The position numbers were made by a program, and so were the translations under genes. DNA of 64,000 bases, from contig NZ_AKGG01000012.1 in NCBI RefSeq assembly GCF_000277645.1, positions 1 to 64,000 on the forward strand. The letters run 5' to 3'. This DNA is from Weissella koreensis KCTC 3621. Lineage in GTDB: Bacteria > Bacillota > Bacilli > Lactobacillales > Lactobacillaceae. The notes beneath the pieces were generated by a model, which was not told the origin of the DNA, made no database searches, and saw only the letters and a program-made list of their open reading frames with translations. Below, in pieces: positions 37,357 to 46,410 of this stretch. Position 1 is the stretch's first letter; every line of letters begins with the position of its first letter.

Positions 37357-38028
37357 CTAATAACGCGTTTGAGTTTGACCACTAATACCCCGTTGAAATG
37401 GAACTTCATGCCAAATTTGATCCCGCTTAAATAATTCTGCCTGACCTTTGGTTAAATCACGTAGTTGTTCCATCACACTATTCAAGGCATCTAAATTAAC
37501 TGGTACCACCATAGTGACTTTTTCAGTAAAAACAGTTTCACTAAGATCCAAAGCATGCTCTGCTAACCAATATTTAATTATTTCAAATTGAGGGTAGTCA
37601 ATTTGAATGACGAGTTCTTGTTGCAAAATTTTTTGCACTAAGCCACCCGCCATAATGGCATCAGCTAACGTCCCTGCATAAGCCCGAATTAAGCCACCAG
37701 CTCCCAACTTAATTCCCCCAAAATAACGGGTTTGGACTACTACAACATCCCGAAGCTGATTATTATTTAATACTTCCAACATTGGTGTGCCTGCTGTTCC
37801 ACTAGGTTCACCATCATCGGAAGCTCTTTGAATTTCAGAATGAGGACCCAAAACATATGTCCAAACATTGTGATTAGCTTTATTATGATTTTTTTGAATT
37901 TGTTTGATAAAATCTTGGGCTTCAGTTTCATTTTGCACACGTTGCATCTGAACAATAAAACGTGATTTTTTTATAATTTGTTCATACACAAAACTAGACT
38001 TCTCGATAGTGATATACGTTGTATCCAC
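37357..38028 (-). CDS. yigZ: YigZ/IMPACT family protein
   Basis: A 223-aa protein with the N-terminal UPF0029/IMPACT domain (KKSRFIVQMQRV, ASDDGEPSGTAGTPML, VVVQTRYFGGIKLGAGGLIRAYAG) and the C-terminal ferredoxin-like DUF1949 domain. Eukaryotic IMPACT modulates GCN2; the bacterial role is unknown, with suggested RNA or translation-factor binding. The start is GTG at 38028 with GGGGG 8 bases upstream; the next in-frame Met is 28 residues in and would remove conserved sequence. The gene follows obgE by 21 bases. Confidence 0.9.
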   Translation of the reverse strand: MDTTYITIEKSSFVYEQIIKKSRFIVQMQRVQNETEAQDFIKQIQKNHNKANHNVWTYVLGPHSEIQRASDDGEPSGTAGTPMLEVLNNNQLRDVVVVQTRYFGGIKLGAGGLIRAYAGTLADAIMAGGLVQKILQQELVIQIDYPQFEIIKYWLAEHALDLSETVFTEKVTMVVPVNLDALNSVMEQLRDLTKGQAELFKRDQIWHEVPFQRGISGQTQTRY

Positions 38029-38049
38029 GTTTGATAGCCCCCAATCATT

Positions 38050-39360
38050 TTAATCTTCGAATTCAAATTGGAAGTCCATGATTTGAACAGTATCCCCATT
38101 CTCTGCTCCGGCTCGCCGAAGTGCATCATCTACTCCCATTGTACGTAATTGACGCGCAAAACGCATTAATGATTCTGTGAAATTAGTATTAGTTCGTTGG
38201 AATAGATTTTCCAGCTCATCCCCAGTCAAAATCCAATAATGATCATCTTCACGGACAATTTCAAATGGTTGCTCATTTTCTTTATACTCATACATTGTCA
38301 ATTCTTCAGGTGCTGATTGCATCTCTTGAGCAATAAAGGCATCTGTTTCATCCAAAACATTGGCCGTTTTTTGCAAAAGTGGTTCCAATCCATCACGTGT
38401 TAATGAAGAAATTGGCATAATGACAGTATCTTGATCGAAATCAGGATCTTGTGCCAATTTAGCTTTAAATGTTGCTAAAGTTTCTTCTGCATCAGGCATG
38501 TCCATCTTCGTTGGAACAATAATCTGAGGCCGCTTTAACAAAGCTGGATCATATTCGGCTAATTCATGATTGATTTGCTTATAATTGTCATATGGATCAG
38601 AATCAGGATCAACACCACTCATATCAAGTAAATGGAGAATGACACGAGTTCGTTCTACGTGACGCAAGAATTGAATTCCTAATCCAACTCCATTTGAAGC
38701 TCCCTCAATCAATCCAGGCAAGTCAGCCATTACAAAGTCACGTCCATCATTTAATCGGACCATTCCTAAATTAGGAACTAAGGTCGTAAAGTGATATTCA
38801 GCAATTTTAGGCTTAGCAGCCGTTACTACTGACAAAAGCGTTGATTTTCCAACTGATGGGAAACCAACCAAACCTACATCAGCTAAGACTTTCAATTCCA
38901 TTCGAATATCAAGTTCGCGACCAGGCTCACCATTTTCAGCAATTTCAGGTGCTGGATTCTTTGGTGAAGCAAAACGAATATTTCCACGTCCACCACGTCC
39001 ACCAGCAGCTACGACCAATCGATCATCTTTATCTACTAGGTCCCCGATTAATTCACCAGTTTCAGCATTAGTAACTGTCGTCCCTTGTGGAACTCGGATA
39101 ATCATGTCATCGGCTGATGCACCAGTCATCCCTTTAGTAGCACCATTACCACCAGGTGTAGCCTTAAAGTGACTCTTGTATCGGAAATCCATCAAAGTGC
39201 GTAAACCTTCATCTACAACTAAGATTACATCGCCACCTTTTCCGCCGTCACCACCAAAAGGTCCCCCCATATTAATATACTTTTCATGTCGGAAAGAAAC
39301 AGCTCCATCGCCACCTTTTCCACCTTTAACAAAAACTTTTACTTGGTCAACGAATGCCAT
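38050..39360 (-). CDS. obgE: GTPase ObgE/CgtA
   Basis: A 436-aa Obg GTPase for late 50S assembly and stress control. The glycine-rich Obg fold covers about residues 1-158 ([19 protein letters not shown]). The G domain has [12 protein letters not shown], the switch [10 protein letters not shown] and PTKMDMPDA. The C-terminal 70 residues are the Firmicute OCT domain, so this is the Obg type with an OCT tail. The ATG has GAAGGGGG upstream, and a perfect palindrome (39383-39400) lies directly before the ribosome site. Confidence 0.97.
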   Translation of the reverse strand: MAFVDQVKVFVKGGKGGDGAVSFRHEKYINMGGPFGGDGGKGGDVILVVDEGLRTLMDFRYKSHFKATPGGNGATKGMTGASADDMIIRVPQGTTVTNAETGELIGDLVDKDDRLVVAAGGRGGRGNIRFASPKNPAPEIAENGEPGRELDIRMELKVLADVGLVGFPSVGKSTLLSVVTAAKPKIAEYHFTTLVPNLGMVRLNDGRDFVMADLPGLIEGASNGVGLGIQFLRHVERTRVILHLLDMSGVDPDSDPYDNYKQINHELAEYDPALLKRPQIIVPTKMDMPDAEETLATFKAKLAQDPDFDQDTVIMPISSLTRDGLEPLLQKTANVLDETDAFIAQEMQSAPEELTMYEYKENEQPFEIVREDDHYWILTGDELENLFQRTNTNFTESLMRFARQLRTMGVDDALRRAGAENGDTVQIMDFQFEFED

Positions 39361-39382
39361 CGTCGTACCCCCTTCTGCTCTA

Positions 39383-39400
39383 TCTAATCATGTGATTAGA
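39383..39400. repeat. Perfect palindrome in the obgE leader
   Basis: TCTAATCA TG TGATTAGA, an 8-2-8 perfect palindrome ending about 8 bases before the obgE ribosome site. It may be an operator or an RNA hairpin that controls access to the ribosome site. No regulator is identified. Confidence 0.55.
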
Positions 39401-39522
39401 GCCGTTAAACTTATTTAAAATCTGTCAATTAGAAAAAATTACCAGCTTCCAAAAAGCAAGATTTGATGCGTTATTAACTTGTCTATTGTATCGTATTTAA
39501 CTCGATAAAGCTAATACCTACG

Positions 39523-41307
39523 TCAATGAATTGCACCGAGTGATATTTTAAGTGATTGAATAACCTTATCAGAAAGTCCCAATTGCTTCAACTCATCTAC
39601 AGGTGCTTTTTCAATTTTACCTAATGATCCATATTTTGTGAGCAATTTTTGCCGCGTTTTAGGGCCAACCCCCGCAATTTCATCTAATTTAGAACCAAGT
39701 GATGATTTAGAACGTAAATTACGATGAAATGTTATTACAAATCGGTGTACCTCGTCTTGGATTCTTTGTAATAAAAAGAATCCTTGCGACTTTGGATCTA
39801 GCTCGGTATGTTCATTGCCTTCCGACTTCAACAAATCTGCGGTTTTATGATGCTCATTTTTAACCATCGCCGCTACTGGTAAATCAATTAATCCTAACTC
39901 ATCTTCCAAAACTTCTTTAGCCGCATTTAATTGAATGATCCCACCATCCATTAAAACAAGATCCGGCATTTGAGCATGTTCTTTTAATAAGCGTGAATAA
40001 CGACGTCGAATCACTTCCATGGTTTCAGCTCGCTCATCTGCATGATCTACACTCTTAATTTTATATTTACGATACTTTTGTTTATTTGGAATTCCATCTT
40101 CAAAGACCACCATGGCAGAAACAATTTCTTCACCTTGTGTATGAGAATGATCAAAAGCCTCAATGCGATGAATTTCATCAATTCCTAAAGCATCCGCAAT
40201 TTCTTGCATGGCTCCGTTAGTTTTTTTCTCATTCATTTCCATTAAACGAAACTTTTCATCTAAAACAATCTTGGCATTTTCGACTGCCAAGTTCATCAAT
40301 GCTTTTTTCTCACCACGTTGCGGCGTCCGCACTATAGTTTGCAAAACAGAACTAATTAATTTAGTATCAACGCCAGATGGTACTAGGATTTCTTTAGGCA
40401 ACACCGTATTTTTACGATTGTAAAATTGTAAGATAAAACTAGTTAATTCTTCATTTGGTTCATCAACAATGGCAAATAATCTTTTTTCTCGTTTCAACAA
40501 CCGGGCTTGACGAATGAAGAAAATTTGGACCGACAGCCACCCCTTATCCATATAAAAGTTAAAAAGGTCACGTGGCGTTCCATCTTTAGAAATTATTTTC
40601 TGCTTTTCAACCGTTTCAGCAATAAAATGTAATTGATCTCGTAAATCAGCTGCCCGTTCAAATTCTAACTTTTCTGCCGCTTCTTCCATTTTTTGATGTA
40701 GTTTTTTAGTAACAACTTGGGTATTTCCGGCTAAGAAACTTTGAATTTTTTTAATTTGCGCTTGATATTCATCAGCTGGAACTTCATGCCAACAAGCTCC
40801 CAAGCACTGCCCCATATTTGCGTACAAGCAAGGACGTCCTTGATATCCACTACATCTTCTTAGTGGATAATTTTTCTGAATAAAATGCAATGTTTCTTGA
40901 GCAGCATACACATTCGGATAAGGTCCAAAATACTGTGCATTATCTTTTTTAACAATACTAACTAGCTCAATTTGTGGGTCCTTTTCATTCGTTATTTTAA
41001 TATAAGGGTAACCCGTTCCTCTTTTTAACCGAATATTATAATATGGTTGATACTTTTGAATCAACGTAATTTCAAGTAAGAGCGATTCTTTTTCAGAACT
41101 AGTTACAATAAAATCAAAATCAGCAACATTACGAACTAATTCGGCTGTCTTACCATCATGCTCACTCTTAAAATAAGAACGCACTCTATTTTTTAAGTTT
41201 TTAGCCTTACCAACGTAGATAATTTTACCATTCAGATCTTTCATTTGATAAGAACCCGGTAAATCAGGTAATAAGGCTAATTTTTGTTCAATATGTTCTG
41301 ATGCCAT
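39523..41307 (-). CDS. uvrC: Excinuclease ABC subunit C
   Basis: A 594-aa nucleotide excision repair nuclease. The N-terminal GIY-YIG domain reads LPGSYQMKDLNGKIIYVGKA, followed by a Cys motif (RRCSGYQGRPCLYANMGQCLGACW), a UVR motif near 200-235 that binds UvrB, the RNase H-like endonuclease domain (EAFDHSHTQGEEIVSAMVVF, DLVLMDGG) and C-terminal helix-hairpin-helix repeats (IAGVGPKTRQKLLTKYG). The ATG at 41307 has AGAGGG 5 bases upstream; an in-frame GTG at 41334 is rejected. Confidence 0.97.
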   Translation of the reverse strand: MASEHIEQKLALLPDLPGSYQMKDLNGKIIYVGKAKNLKNRVRSYFKSEHDGKTAELVRNVADFDFIVTSSEKESLLLEITLIQKYQPYYNIRLKRGTGYPYIKITNEKDPQIELVSIVKKDNAQYFGPYPNVYAAQETLHFIQKNYPLRRCSGYQGRPCLYANMGQCLGACWHEVPADEYQAQIKKIQSFLAGNTQVVTKKLHQKMEEAAEKLEFERAADLRDQLHFIAETVEKQKIISKDGTPRDLFNFYMDKGWLSVQIFFIRQARLLKREKRLFAIVDEPNEELTSFILQFYNRKNTVLPKEILVPSGVDTKLISSVLQTIVRTPQRGEKKALMNLAVENAKIVLDEKFRLMEMNEKKTNGAMQEIADALGIDEIHRIEAFDHSHTQGEEIVSAMVVFEDGIPNKQKYRKYKIKSVDHADERAETMEVIRRRYSRLLKEHAQMPDLVLMDGGIIQLNAAKEVLEDELGLIDLPVAAMVKNEHHKTADLLKSEGNEHTELDPKSQGFFLLQRIQDEVHRFVITFHRNLRSKSSLGSKLDEIAGVGPKTRQKLLTKYGSLGKIEKAPVDELKQLGLSDKVIQSLKISLGAIH

Positions 41308-41436
41308 AGAGCCCTCTTTCACAACTATTTTCACCCTATTTATACATTTTCAAGTATTTAAAATTAAATTTTATTCTTGATTGTTGTTTTTTTCAAATTT
41401 ATCAACAATTAGATAAAATATTATTACCATATCAAT

Positions 41437-42093
41437 CTATTGGTTATAACTTAAAACTTTAATTTTGGAATTATCTAATTCTAATTTGGTAATGCTTCCG
41501 TTTTGCGGACGAATCTTCAAATCGAATTGACCTTTTCCATATAATTCCATAAGACTAAGCAATGTATTACCATGGCTAATGACTAATACATTATCTCCAT
41601 CTTGCAAATTATGATTTTCAGAAATTAATTTGAAACCCTTTTGAATTCTTTCCCAATACTCATGCTGATCTTCTGCATCATGGAATGGATCAGCTAATTT
41701 CATCATATCTTTTGCTTCTGCTATAGAAAAGGATTCAATAATCTCAGCAAATGATGTCAAATGTTGTGGTGCACCAACTTTAGCCCAAACCGCATCCATA
41801 TTATCACCCTCAAAAGATCCATAAAATTGTTCTCTAAAGTAGGATGATTTGGTAGCTTTGGTCAAATTACTTTGATGATTTTCAGCTAAAATTAATTCAG
41901 CTGTATCTTCAGCCCGCGTTGTGTCTGAAGAATAAGCAGCAGCAAATTTAACTTCAGCCAATTTTCGACCAGTGTCTAATGCATTTTGGATACCATTTTT
42001 AGTCAAAGGCGAATTACTCCAGCCTTGTAATTTGTTATAAATATTAAAATAAGTTTGTCCGTGCCGAACCAAATACAATGTTAATTTAGCCAT
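41437..42093 (-). CDS. Histidine phosphatase family protein (phosphoglycerate-mutase-like)
   Basis: A 218-aa member of the histidine phosphatase superfamily. The catalytic motif is LYLVRHGQTYFN (phospho-His in RHG) and the second core His is in VLVISHGNTLLSLME. The short N-terminal spacing and the divergent middle fit the broad-specificity phosphatase branch (PhoE/GpmB-like) rather than the glycolytic GpmA. The substrate is unknown. It is transcribed divergently from the small 50-aa gene. Confidence 0.88.
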   Translation of the reverse strand: MAKLTLYLVRHGQTYFNIYNKLQGWSNSPLTKNGIQNALDTGRKLAEVKFAAAYSSDTTRAEDTAELILAENHQSNLTKATKSSYFREQFYGSFEGDNMDAVWAKVGAPQHLTSFAEIIESFSIAEAKDMMKLADPFHDAEDQHEYWERIQKGFKLISENHNLQDGDNVLVISHGNTLLSLMELYGKGQFDLKIRPQNGSITKLELDNSKIKVLSYNQ

Positions 42094-42204
42094 ATCATTC
42101 TCCTAATTTCAAAATAAATCAATCAAAATATTAATTAATTCAATTCATAAAGTCTACCTACTATTATTATAGTATAATGAACACAAATAAGGAGGAATTC
42201 ACCT

Positions 42205-42357
42205 ATGGGATTACAATCAAACCGTCAAAATAGCATGGAAACATCTTTTGATAATTTCATCGAATTACCAAAAAAAGATGATAACGAAAAAAATGCTTTC
42301 TTAGGTAAGAAAAAACACAAGATTTATTATCTGAAGAAAAATAAAAAAACACGATAA
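42205..42357 (+). CDS. Small basic protein, 50 aa, unknown
   Basis: A short plus-strand gene encodes MGLQSNRQNSMETSFDNFIE continuing to a Lys-rich end (KKKHKIYYLKKNKKTR). AAGGAGG 9 bases before the ATG is a near-perfect ribosome site, a TATAAT lies at 42173-42178, and a terminator follows 27 bases after the stop, so it looks like a complete stand-alone unit. The N-terminal half is polar and acidic, the C-terminal half strongly basic, suggesting nucleic-acid or ribosome contact. I know no family for it. It faces trmD convergently. Confidence 0.7.
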   Translation: MGLQSNRQNSMETSFDNFIELPKKDDNEKNAFLGKKKHKIYYLKKNKKTR

Positions 42358-42383
42358 ATCGTCGATTATTATACAGACGACAG

Positions 42384-42418
42384 AGAGGCCAGGACATTTT
42401 TGTCCCAGCCTCTTTTTT
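42384..42418 (+). terminator. Intrinsic terminator after the 50-aa gene
   Basis: GAGGC-C-AGGACA, loop TTTT, TGTCCC-A-GCCTC followed by six T on the plus strand. The trmD stop codon abuts it from the other side, so it may help stop both transcripts. Confidence 0.88.
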
Positions 42419-43157
42419 AATTATTATCTTTTTCTTCACGCTTAACTTCAGCTAATAGCTTTCTTTCAGTTGCATCTAATTCATAATTTTCAAGTAAATC
42501 AGGCCGTCTTAAATAGGTCCGGCGAAGTGCTTCTTTTTTACGCCATTCTGCAATATTAGCGTGATGTCCACTCATTAAGACATCAGGAACCTTTTTACCT
42601 TTAAAATCAGCTGGACGGGTATATTGAGGATATTCCAAAAGCCCAGTTGAAAATGAATCATCAACCGCTGACATATCATCGCCTAAAGCTTCATCTAATA
42701 ACCGTACAGTTGCATCAATAATAACCATTGATCCTAACTCACCACCAGTTAAAACAAAGTCACCCAAGGAAATTTCATCCGTAACTAGATCGCGTATCCT
42801 TTCATCATATCCTTCATAGTGTCCAGAAATAAACGTTAAATGTTCTTCTTGTGATAATTCTTCGGCCATCTTTTGATCAAAAGTACGCCCAGCTGGGTCT
42901 AAGAGAATCACACGCCCTCGGTTACCAGCTACAGCTTCAACATGCTCCATCGCTGAATAAATAGGTTGTGGCGTTAAAAGCATTCCCTGCCCACCACCAT
43001 AAATGACATCATCAACATTATGATGTTTATTTTCAGTGAAATCACGAAAATCAACTACATTAAAATCAACCAGTTTACGTTCAATGGCCTTTCCAATAAT
43101 GGATTCTCGCATAGGTGCAAACATATTGGGAAATAAACTTAATACATCAATTCTCAT
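42417..43157 (-). CDS. trmD: tRNA (guanine37-N1)-methyltransferase
   Basis: A 246-aa SPOUT methyltransferase that makes m1G37 and prevents +1 frameshifting. It starts [13 protein letters not shown] and shows [20 protein letters not shown] and the knot sequence [17 protein letters not shown]. The usual LPAM after GGE reads LGSM. The ATG at 43157 overlaps the rimM end by 11 bases. An in-frame TTG at 43163 is rejected. No rplS follows it, unlike many Firmicutes. Confidence 0.96.
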   Translation of the reverse strand: MRIDVLSLFPNMFAPMRESIIGKAIERKLVDFNVVDFRDFTENKHHNVDDVIYGGGQGMLLTPQPIYSAMEHVEAVAGNRGRVILLDPAGRTFDQKMAEELSQEEHLTFISGHYEGYDERIRDLVTDEISLGDFVLTGGELGSMVIIDATVRLLDEALGDDMSAVDDSFSTGLLEYPQYTRPADFKGKKVPDVLMSGHHANIAEWRKKEALRRTYLRRPDLLENYELDATERKLLAEVKREEKDNN

Positions 43158-43665
43158 CAGCAACCCACTCTTCTAATAGAACAACTTTAGCAGTTTTGTC
43201 ATCTAAGTTAATTTCTTTGACCACTTGTTCTGTAAATGGTATCAATAAATCTGATCCTTGCTTCCGTTGTATTACCCAAACATCATTTGCTGGTAATTCT
43301 AGAATTTCTTTGACGGTTCCAATAACACTTTGATCCTCATTATTAATAATAGAAAGTCCGACAATATCATGATAAAAATATTCATTTTGATCAAGTACTG
43401 GTATTTGAGTATCATCAACCATCAAATCCATTCCTTTATATTTTTCAATAAAATTAATATTTTGTAAGTCTTTAAAACTCAATAAGATAAACTGTTTGTG
43501 GTTACGTACAGTTGCAATTTCAACTTCTACATTATTTTTTGCCCCAATCACCATTTTGTTACCTGGCACAAACCGTTCAGTTGAAAAATCGGTTGTTGCA
43601 ATTACCCGAACTTCCCCTTTAATTCCATGGGTATTGACAATAGTTCCTACTTTATATAAAGACAT
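43147..43665 (-). CDS. rimM: Ribosome maturation factor RimM
   Basis: A 172-aa 30S assembly factor with an N-terminal RimM beta-barrel ([16 protein letters not shown]) and a PRC-barrel domain ([11 protein letters not shown] ... [32 protein letters not shown]). It overlaps trmD, the universal Firmicute pairing. A 50-base gap separates it from the unknown 107-aa gene upstream. Confidence 0.96.
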   Translation of the reverse strand: MSLYKVGTIVNTHGIKGEVRVIATTDFSTERFVPGNKMVIGAKNNVEVEIATVRNHKQFILLSFKDLQNINFIEKYKGMDLMVDDTQIPVLDQNEYFYHDIVGLSIINNEDQSVIGTVKEILELPANDVWVIQRKQGSDLLIPFTEQVVKEINLDDKTAKVVLLEEWVADEN

Positions 43666-43715
43666 TCAATTGCTCACTCTCTTTTTTGATATACTATATT
43701 TCATGAATTTTAATG

Positions 43716-44039
43716 CTATGCTTCTAAACTTAAATACTTCTGTAAAGCCGCATTGAACTGTTCATCAGGTAATGTTTCATTTGTAAAACGACCCATAACC
43801 GTAAAATCATGCCGATTTTTGAAGCTCAAGGATTTTACCTCAACTAGTGCAACCGCCATGTTTTGTTCAGTTAAGAATATCTGTCCAGGCCCTCGTAATT
43901 TTCCTTTAGTGTGCTTACCAACACGCCAACTATGAAAATCAGCTAATTGGAGGGCGGTGTTTTCAACATGATATTGACCATTTAAATCTTGTTTAAGCAT
44001 TACACCTACTAACTCTGCTGTTGAATATTTACTAGCCAT
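43716..44039 (-). CDS. Hypothetical protein, 107 aa
   Basis: I do not recognise this protein. It is soluble and basic with a beta-rich feel: GVMLKQDLNGQYHVENTALQL, then WRVGKHTKGKLRGPGQIFL and MAVALVEVKSLSF. No membrane segment or signal peptide is seen. It lies where KH-domain (ylqC) or ylqD genes often sit before rimM, but shows no GxxG KH loop, so it is not a YlqC homologue. It is divergent from marR and may share a promoter region with it. Confidence 0.6.
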   Translation of the reverse strand: MASKYSTAELVGVMLKQDLNGQYHVENTALQLADFHSWRVGKHTKGKLRGPGQIFLTEQNMAVALVEVKSLSFKNRHDFTVMGRFTNETLPDEQFNAALQKYLSLEA

Positions 44040-44153
44040 ATCTTTAACCGTCCTAATTATTCAATGTAATTAATTATAGATAAATCTAACTATCGACGCA
44101 ATAGCCAACTACTTAGATTATCCGCTATTCTAAAAGAATTACCAACTTTAGAT

Positions 44154-44182
44154 TTGACATTGATGACAAATGAGTTTAGTAT
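44154..44182 (+). promoter_or_regulatory. Promoter of marR-MFS
   Basis: TTGACA, a 17-base spacer and TAGTAT; transcription would start near 44189, just before the palindromic operator. Confidence 0.7.
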
Positions 44183-44198
44183 AAATCAGGTCGGTTAA

Positions 44199-44216
44199 TA
44201 TGTGCAGTTGCACATA
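44199..44216. promoter_or_regulatory. Palindromic operator of the MarR regulator
   Basis: TATGTGCA GT TGCACATA is a perfect 8-2-8 palindrome between the promoter and the marR ribosome site. Size and placement are typical of autoregulatory MarR operators. Confidence 0.7.
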
Positions 44217-44228
44217 AAGGAGAAATAT

Positions 44229-44672
44229 ATGAACCCAGAGGTAAGTGATGACCAACTTCAAAGCTTTGGAATTGTCAGCCGTGTCATTCGTACTGAACTA
44301 AATCGGGTCCTTAAGCCTTACGGATTGAACGACAGCAATTATTTTTTTATATCTTATATTGCAGATCATCCAGAGTCTTCTCAAGGTGACCTAACTCGAA
44401 CAATGTTTTTAGATCATAGTACGATTACTAGATCTGTTGCTAAACTAGTTGAGTTAGGCTATCTTGAAAAACATCTTGATGAAAAAGATCATCGAACGAC
44501 ACGTCTCTTTTTAACAAATAAGGGTGCTGAAATTCGATATGAAATACATGAACTCACTACGACTATTTTTGATAATACCTTTTCTGAAATTTCATCTGAA
44601 GAAAGTGAAACCATTAAAAGTATATTATTAAAAACAGCCAATCATTTAGAAAAAACGAGGTCTAAGAAATGA
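44229..44672 (+). CDS. MarR family transcriptional regulator
   Basis: A 147-aa winged-helix repressor. Helix-turn-helix sequence is ESSQGDLTRTMFLDHSTITRSVAKLVELGYLEK, followed by the wing KHLDEKDHRTTRLFLTNKG with the conserved D-x-R of the family. AAAGGAG is 6 bases before the ATG at 44229; an in-frame GTG at 44202 lies inside the operator and is rejected. The stop overlaps the MFS start by 4 bases (ATGA), so the regulator most likely represses itself and the exporter until a ligand binds. Confidence 0.93.
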   Translation: MNPEVSDDQLQSFGIVSRVIRTELNRVLKPYGLNDSNYFFISYIADHPESSQGDLTRTMFLDHSTITRSVAKLVELGYLEKHLDEKDHRTTRLFLTNKGAEIRYEIHELTTTIFDNTFSEISSEESETIKSILLKTANHLEKTRSKK

Positions 44673-46066
44673 ATAATACCGCTCAAAAGATGTCTACTAG
44701 AGACATCCTCTCGATTGCCGCTGCGGCAATCATGGCATTCATTGGTGTCTTAATTGAAACTTCAATGAATGTTACATTCCCAACTTTGATTCGTCAATTT
44801 AACGTTGATTTATCAATGGTGCAATGGCTTACAACTGGATATTTATTGGTTGTATCTCTTATTATCGTTTGTTCTTCTTATATTAAAGGAAGATTTAAAG
44901 AACGTAATATTTTTATGACAGGTGTTATCTTTTCAATTATTGGAGATCTTGCCTGTGCCCTAGCACCTGGTTTTTCCGTTCTATTACTAGGACGTCTAAT
45001 CCAAGCAATCGGAACTGGAATTGTTCTACCACTTCTATTTAATATTATTCTTGAACGTGCCCCAATGGAAAAACGTGGAGTCTTCATGGGATTAGGTGGT
45101 CTAATTGTTTCAATGGCACCTGCCCTTGGCCCTACCTTTGGTGGAGTTGTCGTTAACTTTGTTAGCTGGCGTTATATTTTCTGGATTGTCCTACCATTAA
45201 TGATTATTGGTTTTGTCTTAGGATTTTCAATTGAACAAATCACACCACTTGTTAAGCAAAAATTTGATTGGATTCGTTTAATCTTATTAACTATTATGTT
45301 TACAACTCTTACTCTAGGATTTAATACAGTTAGCCAACATGGTTGGTTGAATGGTGAATTAGGTCTTAGCCTAGTTATTACTGCTATTGTAGTATGGATT
45401 TTCATTGCTGTTTCTAATCGTTCAAAGCGAGTTTTGATTAATATTTCTATTTTTAAAAACCCTGTCTTCACATTGGCTCTAATTGCTTACGTATTAATTC
45501 AATTTTCAAATATTGGTATTAATTTCGTCTTACCAAATTATGCACAAATTGCTGATCATGCTACTGCTATGATTAGTGGTCTTATCCTACTTCCTGGTAG
45601 CTTAATTTCTGGATTATTAAATCCTGTCTGGGGTCGTATGTATGACACCCTAGGTGCTAAAAAGCCAATTTTCATTGGAAATTCGATCTTATTCTTAGCA
45701 ATCATCGCCTTCGCTGTCTTTAGTCTTAAACTAGCACCAGTAATGATCTTAGTTTATTACCTAATCTTTGCCGTTGGAGTTGCTATGTCATTTGCTAATA
45801 CAATGACTTATGCACTTACCATTACCGGTCCTGAAAAAGAAGCTGACGCTAATGCCATTTTCAACACCCTTCAACAATTCGGTGGTTCAATTGGAACTGT
45901 TATCGCCTCTAGCTTCCTAGCTTCTGGAACTGGTAACAATGCTGCTGAAGTAATGCAATCTGGTACACAACATGTCTTCATGTTCTTTGGTATCTTAATC
46001 TTCATTAACTTCTTCTTATACCACTTCACATTTAAATTAGGTCATAAATTAATGCCTAATCTATAA
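44669..46066 (+). CDS. MFS drug-export protein, DHA2 (14-TM) family
   Basis: A 465-aa exporter with about 14 helices. The first helix ends VLIETSMNVTFPTLIRQF, then WLTTGYLLVVSLIIV, motif A-like YIKGRFKERN, and motif C GLGGLIVSMAPALGPTFGGVV, which marks an H+-coupled antiporter of the EmrB/QacA (DHA2) group. Its fusion-like coupling to marR suggests multidrug or toxic metabolite export. Substrate is unknown. The unit sits between rpsP and rimM, which are usually close neighbours, so it may have been inserted there. Confidence 0.92.
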   Translation: MNNTAQKMSTRDILSIAAAAIMAFIGVLIETSMNVTFPTLIRQFNVDLSMVQWLTTGYLLVVSLIIVCSSYIKGRFKERNIFMTGVIFSIIGDLACALAPGFSVLLLGRLIQAIGTGIVLPLLFNIILERAPMEKRGVFMGLGGLIVSMAPALGPTFGGVVVNFVSWRYIFWIVLPLMIIGFVLGFSIEQITPLVKQKFDWIRLILLTIMFTTLTLGFNTVSQHGWLNGELGLSLVITAIVVWIFIAVSNRSKRVLINISIFKNPVFTLALIAYVLIQFSNIGINFVLPNYAQIADHATAMISGLILLPGSLISGLLNPVWGRMYDTLGAKKPIFIGNSILFLAIIAFAVFSLKLAPVMILVYYLIFAVGVAMSFANTMTYALTITGPEKEADANAIFNTLQQFGGSIGTVIASSFLASGTGNNAAEVMQSGTQHVFMFFGILIFINFFLYHFTFKLGHKLMPNL

Positions 46067-46078
46067 ATAAATAATTAA

Positions 46079-46112
46079 AAAAGACTGGTCTATAAAAGAC
46101 TAGTCTTTTTTT
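46079..46112 (+). terminator. Intrinsic terminator after the MFS gene
   Basis: AAAGACTGGTCT pairs with AGACTAGTCTTT (12 pairs, one G-U), then seven T. Confidence 0.92.
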
Positions 46113-46182
46113 ACGTATATAATGAATTACAATAAAACAAAACACTTAATAATTTACTGCATTCTTTTTGATATTTATTTGT

Positions 46183-46335
46183 ATGTATCATTTTAAATTT
46201 GACATGATGATGTATTTACAACACTTTGGCTTTTATATTCGACTAAAACATCGTAAGCATCTCATTTTAAGCATTTATCATCATGGTATGAATACTTCAT
46301 CAGTCTTTGCCTCTTATCACGTTAATAACCATTAA
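46183..46335 (+). pseudogene. Possible transposase HTH fragment, 50 codons, doubtful
   Basis: The gap between the MFS terminator (46112) and the rpsP terminator (46358) has one open stretch, beginning MYHFKFDMMMYLQHFGFYIR. Its later part, LILSIYHHGMNTSSVFASYHV, follows the spacing of the helix-turn-helix at the start of IS3-type OrfA proteins (Y-x-x-G ... A-x-x-Y-x-V) except for one residue. There is no ribosome site, no downstream transposase sequence and no inverted repeats, so at most this is a remnant; chance resemblance is quite possible. Confidence 0.15.
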
Positions 46336-46357
46336 AATTTCATCTAAAAGACACTAT

Positions 46358-46397
46358 AAAAAAGGTTAGTCCCTATTTCTACGGACTAACCTTTTTA
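46358..46397 (-). terminator. Intrinsic terminator after rpsP
   Basis: GGTTAGTCC/GGACTAACC perfect 9-bp stem flanked by A and T runs, so it can work in both directions. Confidence 0.9.
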
Positions 46398-46410
46398 TAA
46401 AACCCTCAAA

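Noticed and set aside
42257..42439. 60-codon minus-strand ORF between trmD and the phosphatase gene
   Set aside because: It overlaps the better supported plus-strand 50-aa gene and its terminator and has no ribosome site.
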